A stretch of 64,000 nt of DNA from JBBATK01 sp039810585 (GTDB lineage Bacteria; Bacteroidota; Ignavibacteria; Kapaibacteriales; NICIL-2), in contig JBDHXF010000021.1 in the NCBI GenBank assembly GCA_039810585.1, positions 1 through 64,000 on the forward strand, in the 5' to 3' direction. Below, piece after piece: positions 25,056-32,771 of this stretch (position 1 is its first letter; each line of letters opens with the position of its first letter). The position numbers and the translations under genes were made by a program. A model generated the notes under the pieces. The model ran no database searches and was not told where the DNA came from. It worked only from the letters and a program-made list of their open reading frames with translations.

Positions 25056-26464
25056 TATTGAAGGGGGATGGTGCCGTTCACATCAACAATTGTTCCATCG
25101 AGTTTATATCCACTCCACTTAAAGAAGTTGTGCTCAAATCGCTTTTCTTTAATCGGGTTCGTGAGACTGAATTGCGGAACCATCACGTAGGCGTAAGCGT
25201 ACACCCGACCGTCAAGAAAATGCACATCGTAATCGATGGTGAAGTTGTCTTGAATCACAAGCTTTGAGTTTTTCAGGTTGAGTATGGTGGAGTTTGAGAG
25301 ATTGACATCCGCGCTACAGACGGTTAGGGATGCCCCAACACCCGCACCTGCTATCCCCAAATCGACACCTGCCTGACCGTAGCCGCTCACATTGAGGTAT
25401 GGCGTAGCGGTAGCGGTCAGTCCGGATTTTGTTAGTGTCGCATTATATTTCAGGCCGGCTTTTCCTGTCACACCAACTTCGCCACGAACCGGTATTGGAC
25501 CGACTGCAACGTAAAACTGAACTCCGTAAGAGAGCTTCTTCGAGAAGTCGTCATGCTTCGACCAAGACTGAGGAGCGGATTCATCGAGAGACCACACCGC
25601 TTTACCCAGTACCTCGATATCTGCCTTGGCCGTCATGGGTGCTGTACCGGGAGGAACATTGAAATCTGCTTTCCCTTCAAGCACGTTGAAGTTAATGCCA
25701 AGAACGGTGGCACCGGCTTCTCCATGAGCGTGAAAGTGACAACTGTTCTTATCGGACATTGTACTGTTGTCATTTGTTGCATAGAAAGACGCATCGAGTT
25801 TGGACCCAACATTAAGGAATGCCAGAAAAGATTTGGCATCGCCGAACTGCCATTTCTTGTGTTCGTCGTGATGAACGGTAACCGGCATCACACCCGGTTT
25901 GAGATCTGCTGTGGTGCGCGGAACTGTTGAGAGGTTTGGTGCAGGCACGACGTATCGACTGCTCATTTGCGAGGATGAGGCGCGTGGCTTGATCGACTGA
26001 GGCGCGCTGTTAACCTGACCTTGTAGTACACTACTTTCGATGGGAATTTCTTGCAGCAAGGTTGGCGTAGATGCGCCGTCGTACATCGTATATCCAAGCT
26101 TATTGAACTCCTTCTCGTTGGAGTTCAGCATATCGTAGTACTCGCTTGCCTTCATCTTGCGCATTACCGTTCGACCATCGGACACGACAGAAAACGTGAT
26201 GACGGAATCAGGATTGGTTGGTTTGCCGGTGCTTGGATTCAAGATTTGTTTCGAAATGAATTTGAGAGCCGGTTTTGTAAAGGTCTTGATCGACGATGCG
26301 GGAATGGTTTGCATCGGGGCTGTGATTTTTATATCCTGGCTGACGGGAACCATTTTGGGATCGCCTACTGCATGCAGCTGTGACACGGCGGCGAAGCCGG
26401 CGAGTAAAGAAAATCCAACAGCACGGGCTCGCCGGCTGAGCGACTGAGAGAATTCGTTCTTCAT
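25055..26464 (-). CDS. Secreted beta-rich protein, partner of the HEAT-repeat protein
   Basis: 469 aa. N-terminal signal (SLSRRARAVGFSLLAGFAAV, cleaved near LHAV). Residues about 40-190 are low-complexity and proline/serine-rich. From about 210 it is a repetitive beta-structure: GEAGATVLGINFNVLEGKAD, KADIEVLGKAVWSL, QFYVAVGPIPVRGEVGVTGK and ATATPYLNVSGYGQAGVDLG. Similar GPIPV-containing secreted proteins occur in Myxococcota near LPD_N-type HEAT proteins (recollection, not tested). No enzyme motif seen. The stop overlaps the start of the next gene; 60 bases separate it from the secreted protein upstream. Confidence 0.55.
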   Translation of the reverse strand: MKNEFSQSLSRRARAVGFSLLAGFAAVSQLHAVGDPKMVPVSQDIKITAPMQTIPASSIKTFTKPALKFISKQILNPSTGKPTNPDSVITFSVVSDGRTVMRKMKASEYYDMLNSNEKEFNKLGYTMYDGASTPTLLQEIPIESSVLQGQVNSAPQSIKPRASSSQMSSRYVVPAPNLSTVPRTTADLKPGVMPVTVHHDEHKKWQFGDAKSFLAFLNVGSKLDASFYATNDNSTMSDKNSCHFHAHGEAGATVLGINFNVLEGKADFNVPPGTAPMTAKADIEVLGKAVWSLDESAPQSWSKHDDFSKKLSYGVQFYVAVGPIPVRGEVGVTGKAGLKYNATLTKSGLTATATPYLNVSGYGQAGVDLGIAGAGVGASLTVCSADVNLSNSTILNLKNSKLVIQDNFTIDYDVHFLDGRVYAYAYVMVPQFSLTNPIKEKRFEHNFFKWSGYKLDGTIVDVNGTIPLQ

Positions 26465-26524
26465 AGATCCGAATAGTTAGTTGAACATGGAGTTTGAATG
26501 GGCTAGGTCACTACTTCTATGATT

Positions 26525-27139
26525 TTATTGAATGGTGAGCGTGATGCTGTTGTTTTGTACCACGTAATCGCCATCGGCCACGAGCAAGCGTTTGTTTTTT
26601 ACGACGATGGTTCCATTGGGGTCGTTAGCATCTGCAGACCCGCGATGCACCGATAGGGTAGCTTTGCCATCACTGCCGACAAATTGCGCATCAAGCGGAG
26701 CGTCGAGCTGCAGTACCAGGCGTTTCTGCTTTGGGAAATAGGAAGCTTGAGCCGACACACTCGTGGAGTTCGGAATGCCATCGTTAGGACCGAGGCTGAT
26801 ACTGAACGTGCACACACCGGAACCGGACTGACATTGTCCGGCTGCATCGCTGGGACTATGCACACCCGGAATTAACCAGAGAAAGACTTTACGCGTCCGT
26901 CTCCCGCCTGTAGCCCGACCCGGCGCCGCATTGGAAGAGGCTGACTTTTGATCAGCATCAGAACTAAACAGAGAGAGAATCTCGTTGCCAATGGATTCCA
27001 CAGAACGAACGATGGAATAGGGAGAACTGCCGCCGGATGATGCGGGCTTGTCGCTTTTTTGTGCAACAGCACTTTGGGGAAGAAGAAAAAGTGTCATGAT
27101 ACATGCCACACTAAGAAAGTGGATACAATTCACTGCCAT
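26525..27139 (-). CDS. Secreted protein of unknown function
   Basis: 204 aa. Signal peptide MAVNCIHFLSVACIMTLFLL cleaved near SAVAQ. A serine/alanine-rich linker with a basic run (GRRTRKVF) precedes a beta-sheet domain containing GVCTFSISLGPNDGIP, LVLQLDAPLDAQF and TIVVKNKRLLVADGDYVV. No known family recognised. It is first of the leftward run 26525-25055-23202 and divergent from the helical protein at 27266, sharing a 126-base promoter region. Likely exported with the two genes downstream. Confidence 0.6.
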   Translation of the reverse strand: MAVNCIHFLSVACIMTLFLLPQSAVAQKSDKPASSGGSSPYSIVRSVESIGNEILSLFSSDADQKSASSNAAPGRATGGRRTRKVFLWLIPGVHSPSDAAGQCQSGSGVCTFSISLGPNDGIPNSTSVSAQASYFPKQKRLVLQLDAPLDAQFVGSDGKATLSVHRGSADANDPNGTIVVKNKRLLVADGDYVVQNNSITLTIQ

Positions 27140-27265
27140 GCTCCGCGAGAAGGTGAAACAACTGTTGGTTCAAACATCAGCGTGAATGCGGGCTTGAATT
27201 GAAACACTTTTTTGCATTTTTACCGAGTCTACCGTTCGGACAGCAACGACCAATAGAGTGGTGAA

Positions 27266-28759
27266 ATGGCAAAACGCCGTGTGAAAAGCGATCAAAAAGG
27301 GGATGAGCGCGACGATCTCTATGATCTTATACAGAGTATGAGTAAGGCGGAGCGGCGCCATTTCACTATCTACTTTAAGGGCACCGCGCACGGAGATCTC
27401 AGTCGATACCTGGAGCTGTTCAGCACCTTGGCGGCTATGGACACGTACTCGAGAGAGACTCTTGAGAAGAAATTCGACGGCTGGACCGGTTGGAAGTATT
27501 ATTCTAAAACCAAGGGCTATTTGATCGATTGCATCTTTGATGCCCTTCGAGCATACCATAAGAGTCAGTCGATTAAAGAGATTTTATACGATCAAGCTTC
27601 CGCCCTGCGAATGCTCTATAATCGCGGACTGCTTGATCATTACGGACACTTGCTGCGTCAGGCGAAATCGCTGTGCTATGAGTGCGGCGAGTACTTGCCC
27701 TTGCTCGATATTCTTCAAACCGAAGAAACCTACGCCATGCGCAGCGTGCTCGATGCAGACGCCGTCCATGACGAAATCTCACGAGTGTTAATCCTCATTC
27801 GTGAAGAAGAAGCTGCACTGGTGTGCAATCGCAAAGTGTATGCGATCTACAAGAAGTATGGCTTGCGTGCTCCCGAATCTGTGCACCAAGAACTGCGGCG
27901 CATGATTGCCGATATTGAGAAGCAACTGTCAATCGCCCCAACGACGTCGTCAAAGAAGCATTACTATTCGTCACTCGCATTATGCTACCACTGTTTGAAC
28001 GAGCACCGTAATGCGACGCAGGTATTGCAGTCGTGCATTGAGATGAATGACGCGATGTCAGTTCGCGAATTCCGTGAACGAGCCGAGCTCTACCTGCTTC
28101 ATATGTCGCAACTGATGACCTATGCATTTAATCACCGCGACCCTGACTATTTCGACGAGATCAAGGCGTACGTCGATAAGCGTGTGGTCGACGTGAGCGG
28201 TCTAGAAGAGAAGCGATTTGAAATCAGTATCCAGAGCAATTTCCTGTCGATGATTATTCATAAGGATTATTCCAGAGTTGATGAGAATGCACGCTACGTT
28301 GATGAAAACATGGAGCTCTTTAAGAAGATCTCACTGATTATTCAAGGCGATATCACGTTCAACATGTCGCTCGGTTTTCTTCAAAACAGAAATCTCGACA
28401 AAGCTCTGGAATGGTTGTTGCGCGCCTTCGAGTTGCCGGGAATTACCGGACGTGATCACATGATGGTTTATGCCCGTTTCTACGAACTCTTACTCCATTG
28501 GAAACTCAACCACACGGAGCTTGTGCTCTCCAAAACACTCGCCTTCAAACGCTACCTTCAGAAAAATGAGGCTCTCGGCGAGTTCGAACGCGTCTGCATT
28601 CGCTTCATGAACGCGGCCATCCTGAACGATTCCACGAAGGGTTTTGCCAAAGCGCTGCAAAACTTCGGATCCGATTTGCAACAATTGGACTCCTCACAGT
28701 ACGCCGGAATAGTTCGGAACTACAACGAACTCGTGGAGTTTTTTAAGGCAGGCACATAG
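27266..28759 (+). CDS. All-helical (TPR-like) protein of unknown function, paralog of 32772
   Basis: 497 aa, no signal peptide or membrane segment. The N-terminus has the phrase LIQSMSKAERRHFTIYFKGT, the start typical of a large Bacteroidota/Chlorobiota family of unknown function; the remainder is amphipathic helices with TPR-like spacing (LEWLLRAFELPGITGRDHMMVYARFYELLLHW). It is a distant paralog of the 519-aa protein at 32772: both open with a D-LxxLxxxM/FALYSKK-type segment followed by a KG..HGxxxxLYxxI-like segment. Divergent from a secreted-protein operon and followed by another secreted protein. Cytoplasmic; possibly a scaffold or regulator. Confidence 0.6.
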   Translation: MAKRRVKSDQKGDERDDLYDLIQSMSKAERRHFTIYFKGTAHGDLSRYLELFSTLAAMDTYSRETLEKKFDGWTGWKYYSKTKGYLIDCIFDALRAYHKSQSIKEILYDQASALRMLYNRGLLDHYGHLLRQAKSLCYECGEYLPLLDILQTEETYAMRSVLDADAVHDEISRVLILIREEEAALVCNRKVYAIYKKYGLRAPESVHQELRRMIADIEKQLSIAPTTSSKKHYYSSLALCYHCLNEHRNATQVLQSCIEMNDAMSVREFRERAELYLLHMSQLMTYAFNHRDPDYFDEIKAYVDKRVVDVSGLEEKRFEISIQSNFLSMIIHKDYSRVDENARYVDENMELFKKISLIIQGDITFNMSLGFLQNRNLDKALEWLLRAFELPGITGRDHMMVYARFYELLLHWKLNHTELVLSKTLAFKRYLQKNEALGEFERVCIRFMNAAILNDSTKGFAKALQNFGSDLQQLDSSQYAGIVRNYNELVEFFKAGT

Positions 28760-29053
28760 ACCCTTCTTCGTATCCCTCTGCTCTCGAAACACCCTTCATT
28801 TGTCTCAAATAGGCCGTTTTTCGCATTCGCGTCATCGTGATTGCTTCTCCTCGTGCGTTCTCACGCGACGATCTCCACCCCGGATAGACTCGGTAAAAAC
28901 GACAAATTCTGTCTGCTCCCCACCCTCGCTTCGGCTCTAGTTTCACACTGTTGAATTCAGGGACGACGTATCTGTATCCGCGCAGTAGTGGCTGCTCCGC
29001 AGCCCCCACTGCCGCGTGATGATCATCAATTTTCTAATCTCGGAGAGCATACC

Positions 29054-30280
29054 ATGGCCTTAGTCCTTCTCTCACAATCTATCCGATCGTTGTGCCGGTA
29101 CTGCGTCATACTCGCTGCTCTGATTGGATACGGTACCGCCTTTGCGCAACCATCCGTGGATCAGATTCGCAAAGATATTGGGGCCTCGGACGCACTTACT
29201 TTTCGCTGCACAAGTTCCGGAACTCGTCAATGGAACAAGGACCTCGGGAATTGGGAGTATCTGCGAGGCGTTGAAGTAGTGCGCAAATCATCCATCCCGG
29301 GCGTCAATCTGCTTGTTGTAGGGGATGCGGTCTATCAGCAACAAAGTGCATCACACTACAGCTATTGGAAATTTCGGGTGCTTTCTAATTCGTATGAGGG
29401 GATGCCCAATCCTTCGGAGCAGGATGTACTAGGCGTCGTGTCTCAACACTGGGATGAATTCTATGGCTTTCTCTTTTCTCAAACACTGCACATAGTCACA
29501 GCTCCTCATCTGGAGACAAATCCGGAATGGAATTGGGATACGCCGAAGACCCTTGATTGCACGTTGGGTTCGGTATTAGAAATGATTTGGCAGGGAAACC
29601 ACATCGCTCAGGTTGAACAGAAATTCAGGGTGCGATTGTTCAGAGATGATAGGAACAGTCCGTGGACTCGTTTCATCGTCACCTCGCGCGATGACCAAAA
29701 AGTGATCTCGCAAAAGGAAGTCAGCTTTGATCGTATCCGCGAGCTGCAAAAACAATCGCTAGAATTCACCCTCAACGAACAACTCGCGGCGTCAGCCGCT
29801 GCAGCACTTCCGGCTGTGGATGTTCCTGACTTTCAGTCAGTTCGTGAACTCGCCATCTTCGTTCACCATATCATGCGCAACAGTGATGAGAAGCAATTCC
29901 GTGCCGCACTACTCAAACTTCTGTCACCCCGCTTTTTTGTAGAACACTCTACCACACAACTGAATGCCTACGGTGAACAACAACTCAAGGAGTGGTCCAA
30001 CGCAGTCTATGGCGGGAGCATCCTCTATCGCGATGAATACTGTGAGCAATTCGCAGAACACCCGCTGAACTCTCAAAAGGTGCAGTACATACCGGCCTGT
30101 TTGAAAAACCTGGCCAGCATGGTGAGTGTCGATCGATTTACTGTTGGATACAAGGAGGGGGTGGCGCAGACCGCACTGCGAATTACGGATATGAATGTTG
30201 CACTACGCACAGACGACGATGCAAAGAGCTTCCTTCAGTCGTTTTCATCTCACAAATCACTATGTCCGAACGATGATTAA
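29054..30280 (+). CDS. Secreted protein of unknown function
   Basis: 408 aa from the ATG at 29054, chosen for the CGGAGAG ribosome site (29041-29047) and the signal peptide VLLSQSIRSLCRYCVILAAL ending FAQ. The mature protein is mixed alpha/beta with tryptophan-rich stretches (YWKFRVLSN, HWDEFYGFLFSQTLHIV, PEWNWDTPKTLDCTLG). The second half, with FVHHIMRNSDEKQFRAALLKLLSPRFF, suggests a helical domain. No known family recognised. It follows the helical protein by 295 bases on the same strand and ends at a hairpin shared with a convergent small gene. Confidence 0.55.
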   Translation: MALVLLSQSIRSLCRYCVILAALIGYGTAFAQPSVDQIRKDIGASDALTFRCTSSGTRQWNKDLGNWEYLRGVEVVRKSSIPGVNLLVVGDAVYQQQSASHYSYWKFRVLSNSYEGMPNPSEQDVLGVVSQHWDEFYGFLFSQTLHIVTAPHLETNPEWNWDTPKTLDCTLGSVLEMIWQGNHIAQVEQKFRVRLFRDDRNSPWTRFIVTSRDDQKVISQKEVSFDRIRELQKQSLEFTLNEQLAASAAAALPAVDVPDFQSVRELAIFVHHIMRNSDEKQFRAALLKLLSPRFFVEHSTTQLNAYGEQQLKEWSNAVYGGSILYRDEYCEQFAEHPLNSQKVQYIPACLKNLASMVSVDRFTVGYKEGVAQTALRITDMNVALRTDDDAKSFLQSFSSHKSLCPNDD

Positions 30281-30443
30281 CAGCCCAATGGAAGTAGAAT
30301 ACCACAACAATCACAGCGCACGAAAACACGCGGAGGGCAAGAGCACATTCGAACGTGCTTTCACAGCACACAGGTCGAGCTCCACGTGTGTGAATACTGC
30401 CATCTATAGCAGTGCCGCTGTAGCGATTTCTATGCACGATCGA

Positions 30444-30469
30444 AGGCGAACGCCAACCGACGTTCGCCT
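30444..30469. terminator. Hairpin between convergent genes
   Basis: AGGCGAACG (30444-30452), 8-base loop, CGTTCGCCT (30461-30469). A perfect 9-bp stem between the rightward gene ending at 30280 and the leftward small gene ending at 30480. No long T-tract, so its terminator role is inferred from position. Confidence 0.5.
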
Positions 30470-30479
30470 CCAATGCGAG

Positions 30480-30731
30480 CTAGATCTCTACAAAGTCGAT
30501 CGATGCGTGAAAGGTTTCCAACGCCCAGTCGCGGACTTTGTTCATGACTCCTTCCTCGGAGGAGTCAACAAACTGGACGAATTGTACCAAGATGTCTCGC
30601 TCATGAATGGTTCCGGGCTGCTTCTCCCAGTACACAACATGTGCCCAATAACTATCGTCAGTGTGGGCGCTGAGAAAAACTCGGTAAGCGTTGATAAAAG
30701 CAAAGGTGCGGGTGTACAGAACTCCAACCAT
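30480..30731 (-). CDS. Small protein of unknown function
   Basis: 83 aa from the ATG at 30731, preceded by GGAGTAGTTCT, a well-placed ribosome site. The sequence alternates polar and hydrophobic residues (SYWAHVVYWEKQPGTIHERD, LVQFVQFVDSSEEG), as in a small alpha/beta fold, with an amphipathic helix (VMNKVRDWALETFHASID). No known family recognised and no signal peptide. It is isolated, convergent with the secreted protein ending at 30280. Composition and ribosome site support it; lack of a family lowers confidence. Confidence 0.5.
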   Translation of the reverse strand: MVGVLYTRTFAFINAYRVFLSAHTDDSYWAHVVYWEKQPGTIHERDILVQFVQFVDSSEEGVMNKVRDWALETFHASIDFVEI

Positions 30732-31037
30732 AGAACTACTCCATGCGACAGTAAATAGAGCGTTTGGTTAACAGACGTTTTGATCGCAAAACGACAAACG
30801 ATGAAGCACCAAGCAGCACTATGAATGTCAAGACTACACGTTACATGACTACTCTCCGCTTGCAAAAACCAAGCCACCTGGCTCGAAACGAGAGGTCAAT
30901 TCAATTTCATTTGTGCTGAGGCCGTTCGGTGCAATGATAGTCAATGGAAAGTGCACGTACACCAAAAAAACGATGAATTTTCAAAAAAACACGATGTCTA
31001 AACATCGAGAAACGCTGGTCTTTAAAACAACCATTCG
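30732..31037. other. Gene-free interval
   Basis: 306 bases, AT-rich towards 31000, between two leftward genes. No hairpin with T-tract, repeat or supportable small gene was seen. It may hold the promoter of the small gene at 30731. Confidence 0.4.
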
Positions 31038-31844
31038 TCACACACAGCGCCTGAGTTTGTTGGACCACTCCTTTTGCACGACATAACCCCGCACACTTTT
31101 AAACTGCCAGGCGCAAATATCACCTACTTCGCCAAACTCTTCGTTGTACCACCCGGTTCCCGGTATGGGGTCGGTAATTGCCTCACATAACTCATGCGAG
31201 CTTGTTGCGCACAATGCCTCGAAAGGGTCAAGATCTCCTCTACATCCGCTGCACGATGGATAGGGCATTACGGCATAAAAGATGGAATTGTCGATGGCAT
31301 CATGATAGCCGCAAAAAGAAGAGCACGAGCGTGACCCTCCCATGCTCACGCTCACCCCATGCTCCAAATACAGAAAGTATATCGTGTTCTCGTTTGGTTT
31401 TGGAACGATTGTATTGCCTGAAATCCAGCGGCGAAGTTGCTTCTGGATGGCGCTATCGGAGATGTGTCCCTTCGGTGCGCCCGCGGTTATCATCACACTT
31501 GCCACTCTCTTGCCTGGACCGATACTGTACTTCTTGGTCGAGTATTCATGCAATTGGTCCATCATAGGACTTGTAAGAATGGAGTCGAAAAACACATCAA
31601 GTTTGTCCGTTAGCGATTGCAACTCCCCATCCTTAAACTGAGCACCCCAGTAAATCACCACTACCTCTGCATTGCGGAGTAGTGGCCCACCATTGTACTC
31701 AAGTTGCCGCGATGATGCTGCCGCTGCTGTCACGGAACCTGACACTGCCACGCTGATAGGCTTGCGGCTTTTGGGTTGATGAAGTGGAGCAACACGAATT
31801 GCCTCGTGCGATGGTCGAGTGGTCGACGTTTTTGTCGTAGACAT
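31038..31844 (-). CDS. EXORDIUM/phosphate-induced-like protein with HExxE motif
   Basis: 268 aa from the ATG at 31844, which has AAAGGA 6 bases upstream; an ATG at 31859 is also in frame. Opening family phrase YNGGPLLRNAEVVVIYWGAQF, then a helix-rich middle (SPMMDQLHEYSTKKYSIGPG), YHDAIDNSIFYAVMPYPSCSGC, and SSHELCEAITDPIPGTGWYN followed by GEVGDICAWQ and VVQKEWSN. The order matches plant EXORDIUM/PHI-1 proteins and their bacterial relatives. The HELCE run is HExxE-like and could bind a metal; this is not proven. The N-terminus is basic and lacks an evident signal peptide. Isolated gene, no operon partner. Confidence 0.6.
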   Translation of the reverse strand: MSTTKTSTTRPSHEAIRVAPLHQPKSRKPISVAVSGSVTAAAASSRQLEYNGGPLLRNAEVVVIYWGAQFKDGELQSLTDKLDVFFDSILTSPMMDQLHEYSTKKYSIGPGKRVASVMITAGAPKGHISDSAIQKQLRRWISGNTIVPKPNENTIYFLYLEHGVSVSMGGSRSCSSFCGYHDAIDNSIFYAVMPYPSCSGCRGDLDPFEALCATSSHELCEAITDPIPGTGWYNEEFGEVGDICAWQFKSVRGYVVQKEWSNKLRRCV

Positions 31845-32368
31845 GGAAATCCTTTTCATGATTGGTAGAATAAATGCGCGGATCCTTCGGCCTCTGCCAA
31901 ATCCGCTCTGCGATGGGAGTACCGGCTGTGGATGGTATCGTGTGGACTATCTCTGTGCGGAAGGTGAAATCGTCAACGCTCAGTGGACGAGCGCCGTTGC
32001 TGTCCGAGCTCTCACGCAAGGCGTAGCTTTTGTGTGGACTACATGCCCCTAACTCTGATTCGCAATTCCTACGCGCTACGCGCTGATAGGTCTGCATAAC
32101 CAAAAAAACACGCAGCGTGTCAGCCCAAGTGGCCCCGAGGGCTGACACTCTTATGCATCAACGAGTTCCACACTGCTCAGTTTTACATAACTCTGCATGC
32201 GCTTCCAGGAGTACTTCCGGTAAGTCCCCCTCGAAGCCTGAAGCCCTCACAGGCTCCAACCGGATAGGTACTCGCTACCCGCGCTTCCTCACTCGCCACG
32301 AATCAAGAAAGCAAGTAACAAGTACACTTCTTCTTTAAGCACAACTCTCGAAATGCCTAACTATTCAG
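31845..32368. other. Gene-free interval with one strong hairpin
   Basis: 524 bases without a convincing gene; readings in all frames look non-coding. It contains the hairpin at 32117-32148 and GC-rich short inverted stretches near 32220-32290. Nothing else recognised. Confidence 0.45.
32117..32148 (-). terminator. Hairpin, probable terminator of the small secreted-peptide gene
   Basis: GTGTCAGCCC (32117-32126) pairs perfectly with GGGCTGACAC (32139-32148) around a 12-base loop. On the minus strand a T-rich run (TTTTTTTG) follows about 8 bases later. The leftward gene ending at 32369 is the nearest upstream. Confidence 0.45.
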
Positions 32369-32569
32369 TTAATCACCCTCTGTCAGAGGAACTACGACTA
32401 CAATGCTTGGATCCTCATTTTCTTCAATGAATTTGCGTAGAGGTTGAATAGCAGAGACGTATTCTATGACTGGCTTGAAATTGTTCTCGATCGACATAAA
32501 CTCTTTGCAAGAGTAAGATCCTGGTGTAATTGCTCCAATCCAAAGAAGTATGGAGATAACTGTATTCAT
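32369..32569 (-). CDS. Small secreted or membrane-linked peptide
   Basis: 66 aa from the ATG at 32569, with TGAGG about 5 bases upstream. A hydrophobic N-terminus (MNTVISILLWIGAITPG) resembles a signal peptide and is followed by SYSCKEFMSIENNFKP and a short acidic tail (EENEDPSIVVVVPLTEGD). No known family. Divergent from the paralogous helical protein at 32772 across a 202-base region with a palindrome, the same arrangement as 27139/27266. Small size keeps confidence low. Confidence 0.45.
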   Translation of the reverse strand: MNTVISILLWIGAITPGSYSCKEFMSIENNFKPVIEYVSAIQPLRKFIEENEDPSIVVVVPLTEGD

Positions 32570-32634
32570 GGTTGCCTCAGTGTTTGTGAATGTATCGGGG
32601 TATGGAATATCTGCACCGTTTTGACGGTTCAAAT

Positions 32635-32649
32635 TTCACACATTGTGAA
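32635..32649. promoter_or_regulatory. Palindrome in the divergent promoter region
   Basis: TTCACA-CAT-TGTGAA is a perfect 6+3+6 inverted repeat, followed by two direct GTGATTT copies within 35 bases. It sits between the small peptide gene and the helical protein gene, as expected of an operator. It is not a CRP site, whose half-sites run in the opposite order. Confidence 0.4.
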
Positions 32650-32771
32650 GTGCAATATGTGATTTCCAACGTGTGATTTTTCGTGCGTAAAAATGCGTAT
32701 AATTACTCGGCACTAAGCACAGAAGAGTATTTAACTTGTTGTTATTGAAGACGTTATGGTGCATTGAAAGC

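Noticed and set aside
32635..32649. CRP-type site
   Set aside because: The half-sites TTCACA and TGTGAA are in the reverse order to TGTGA-N6-TCACA.
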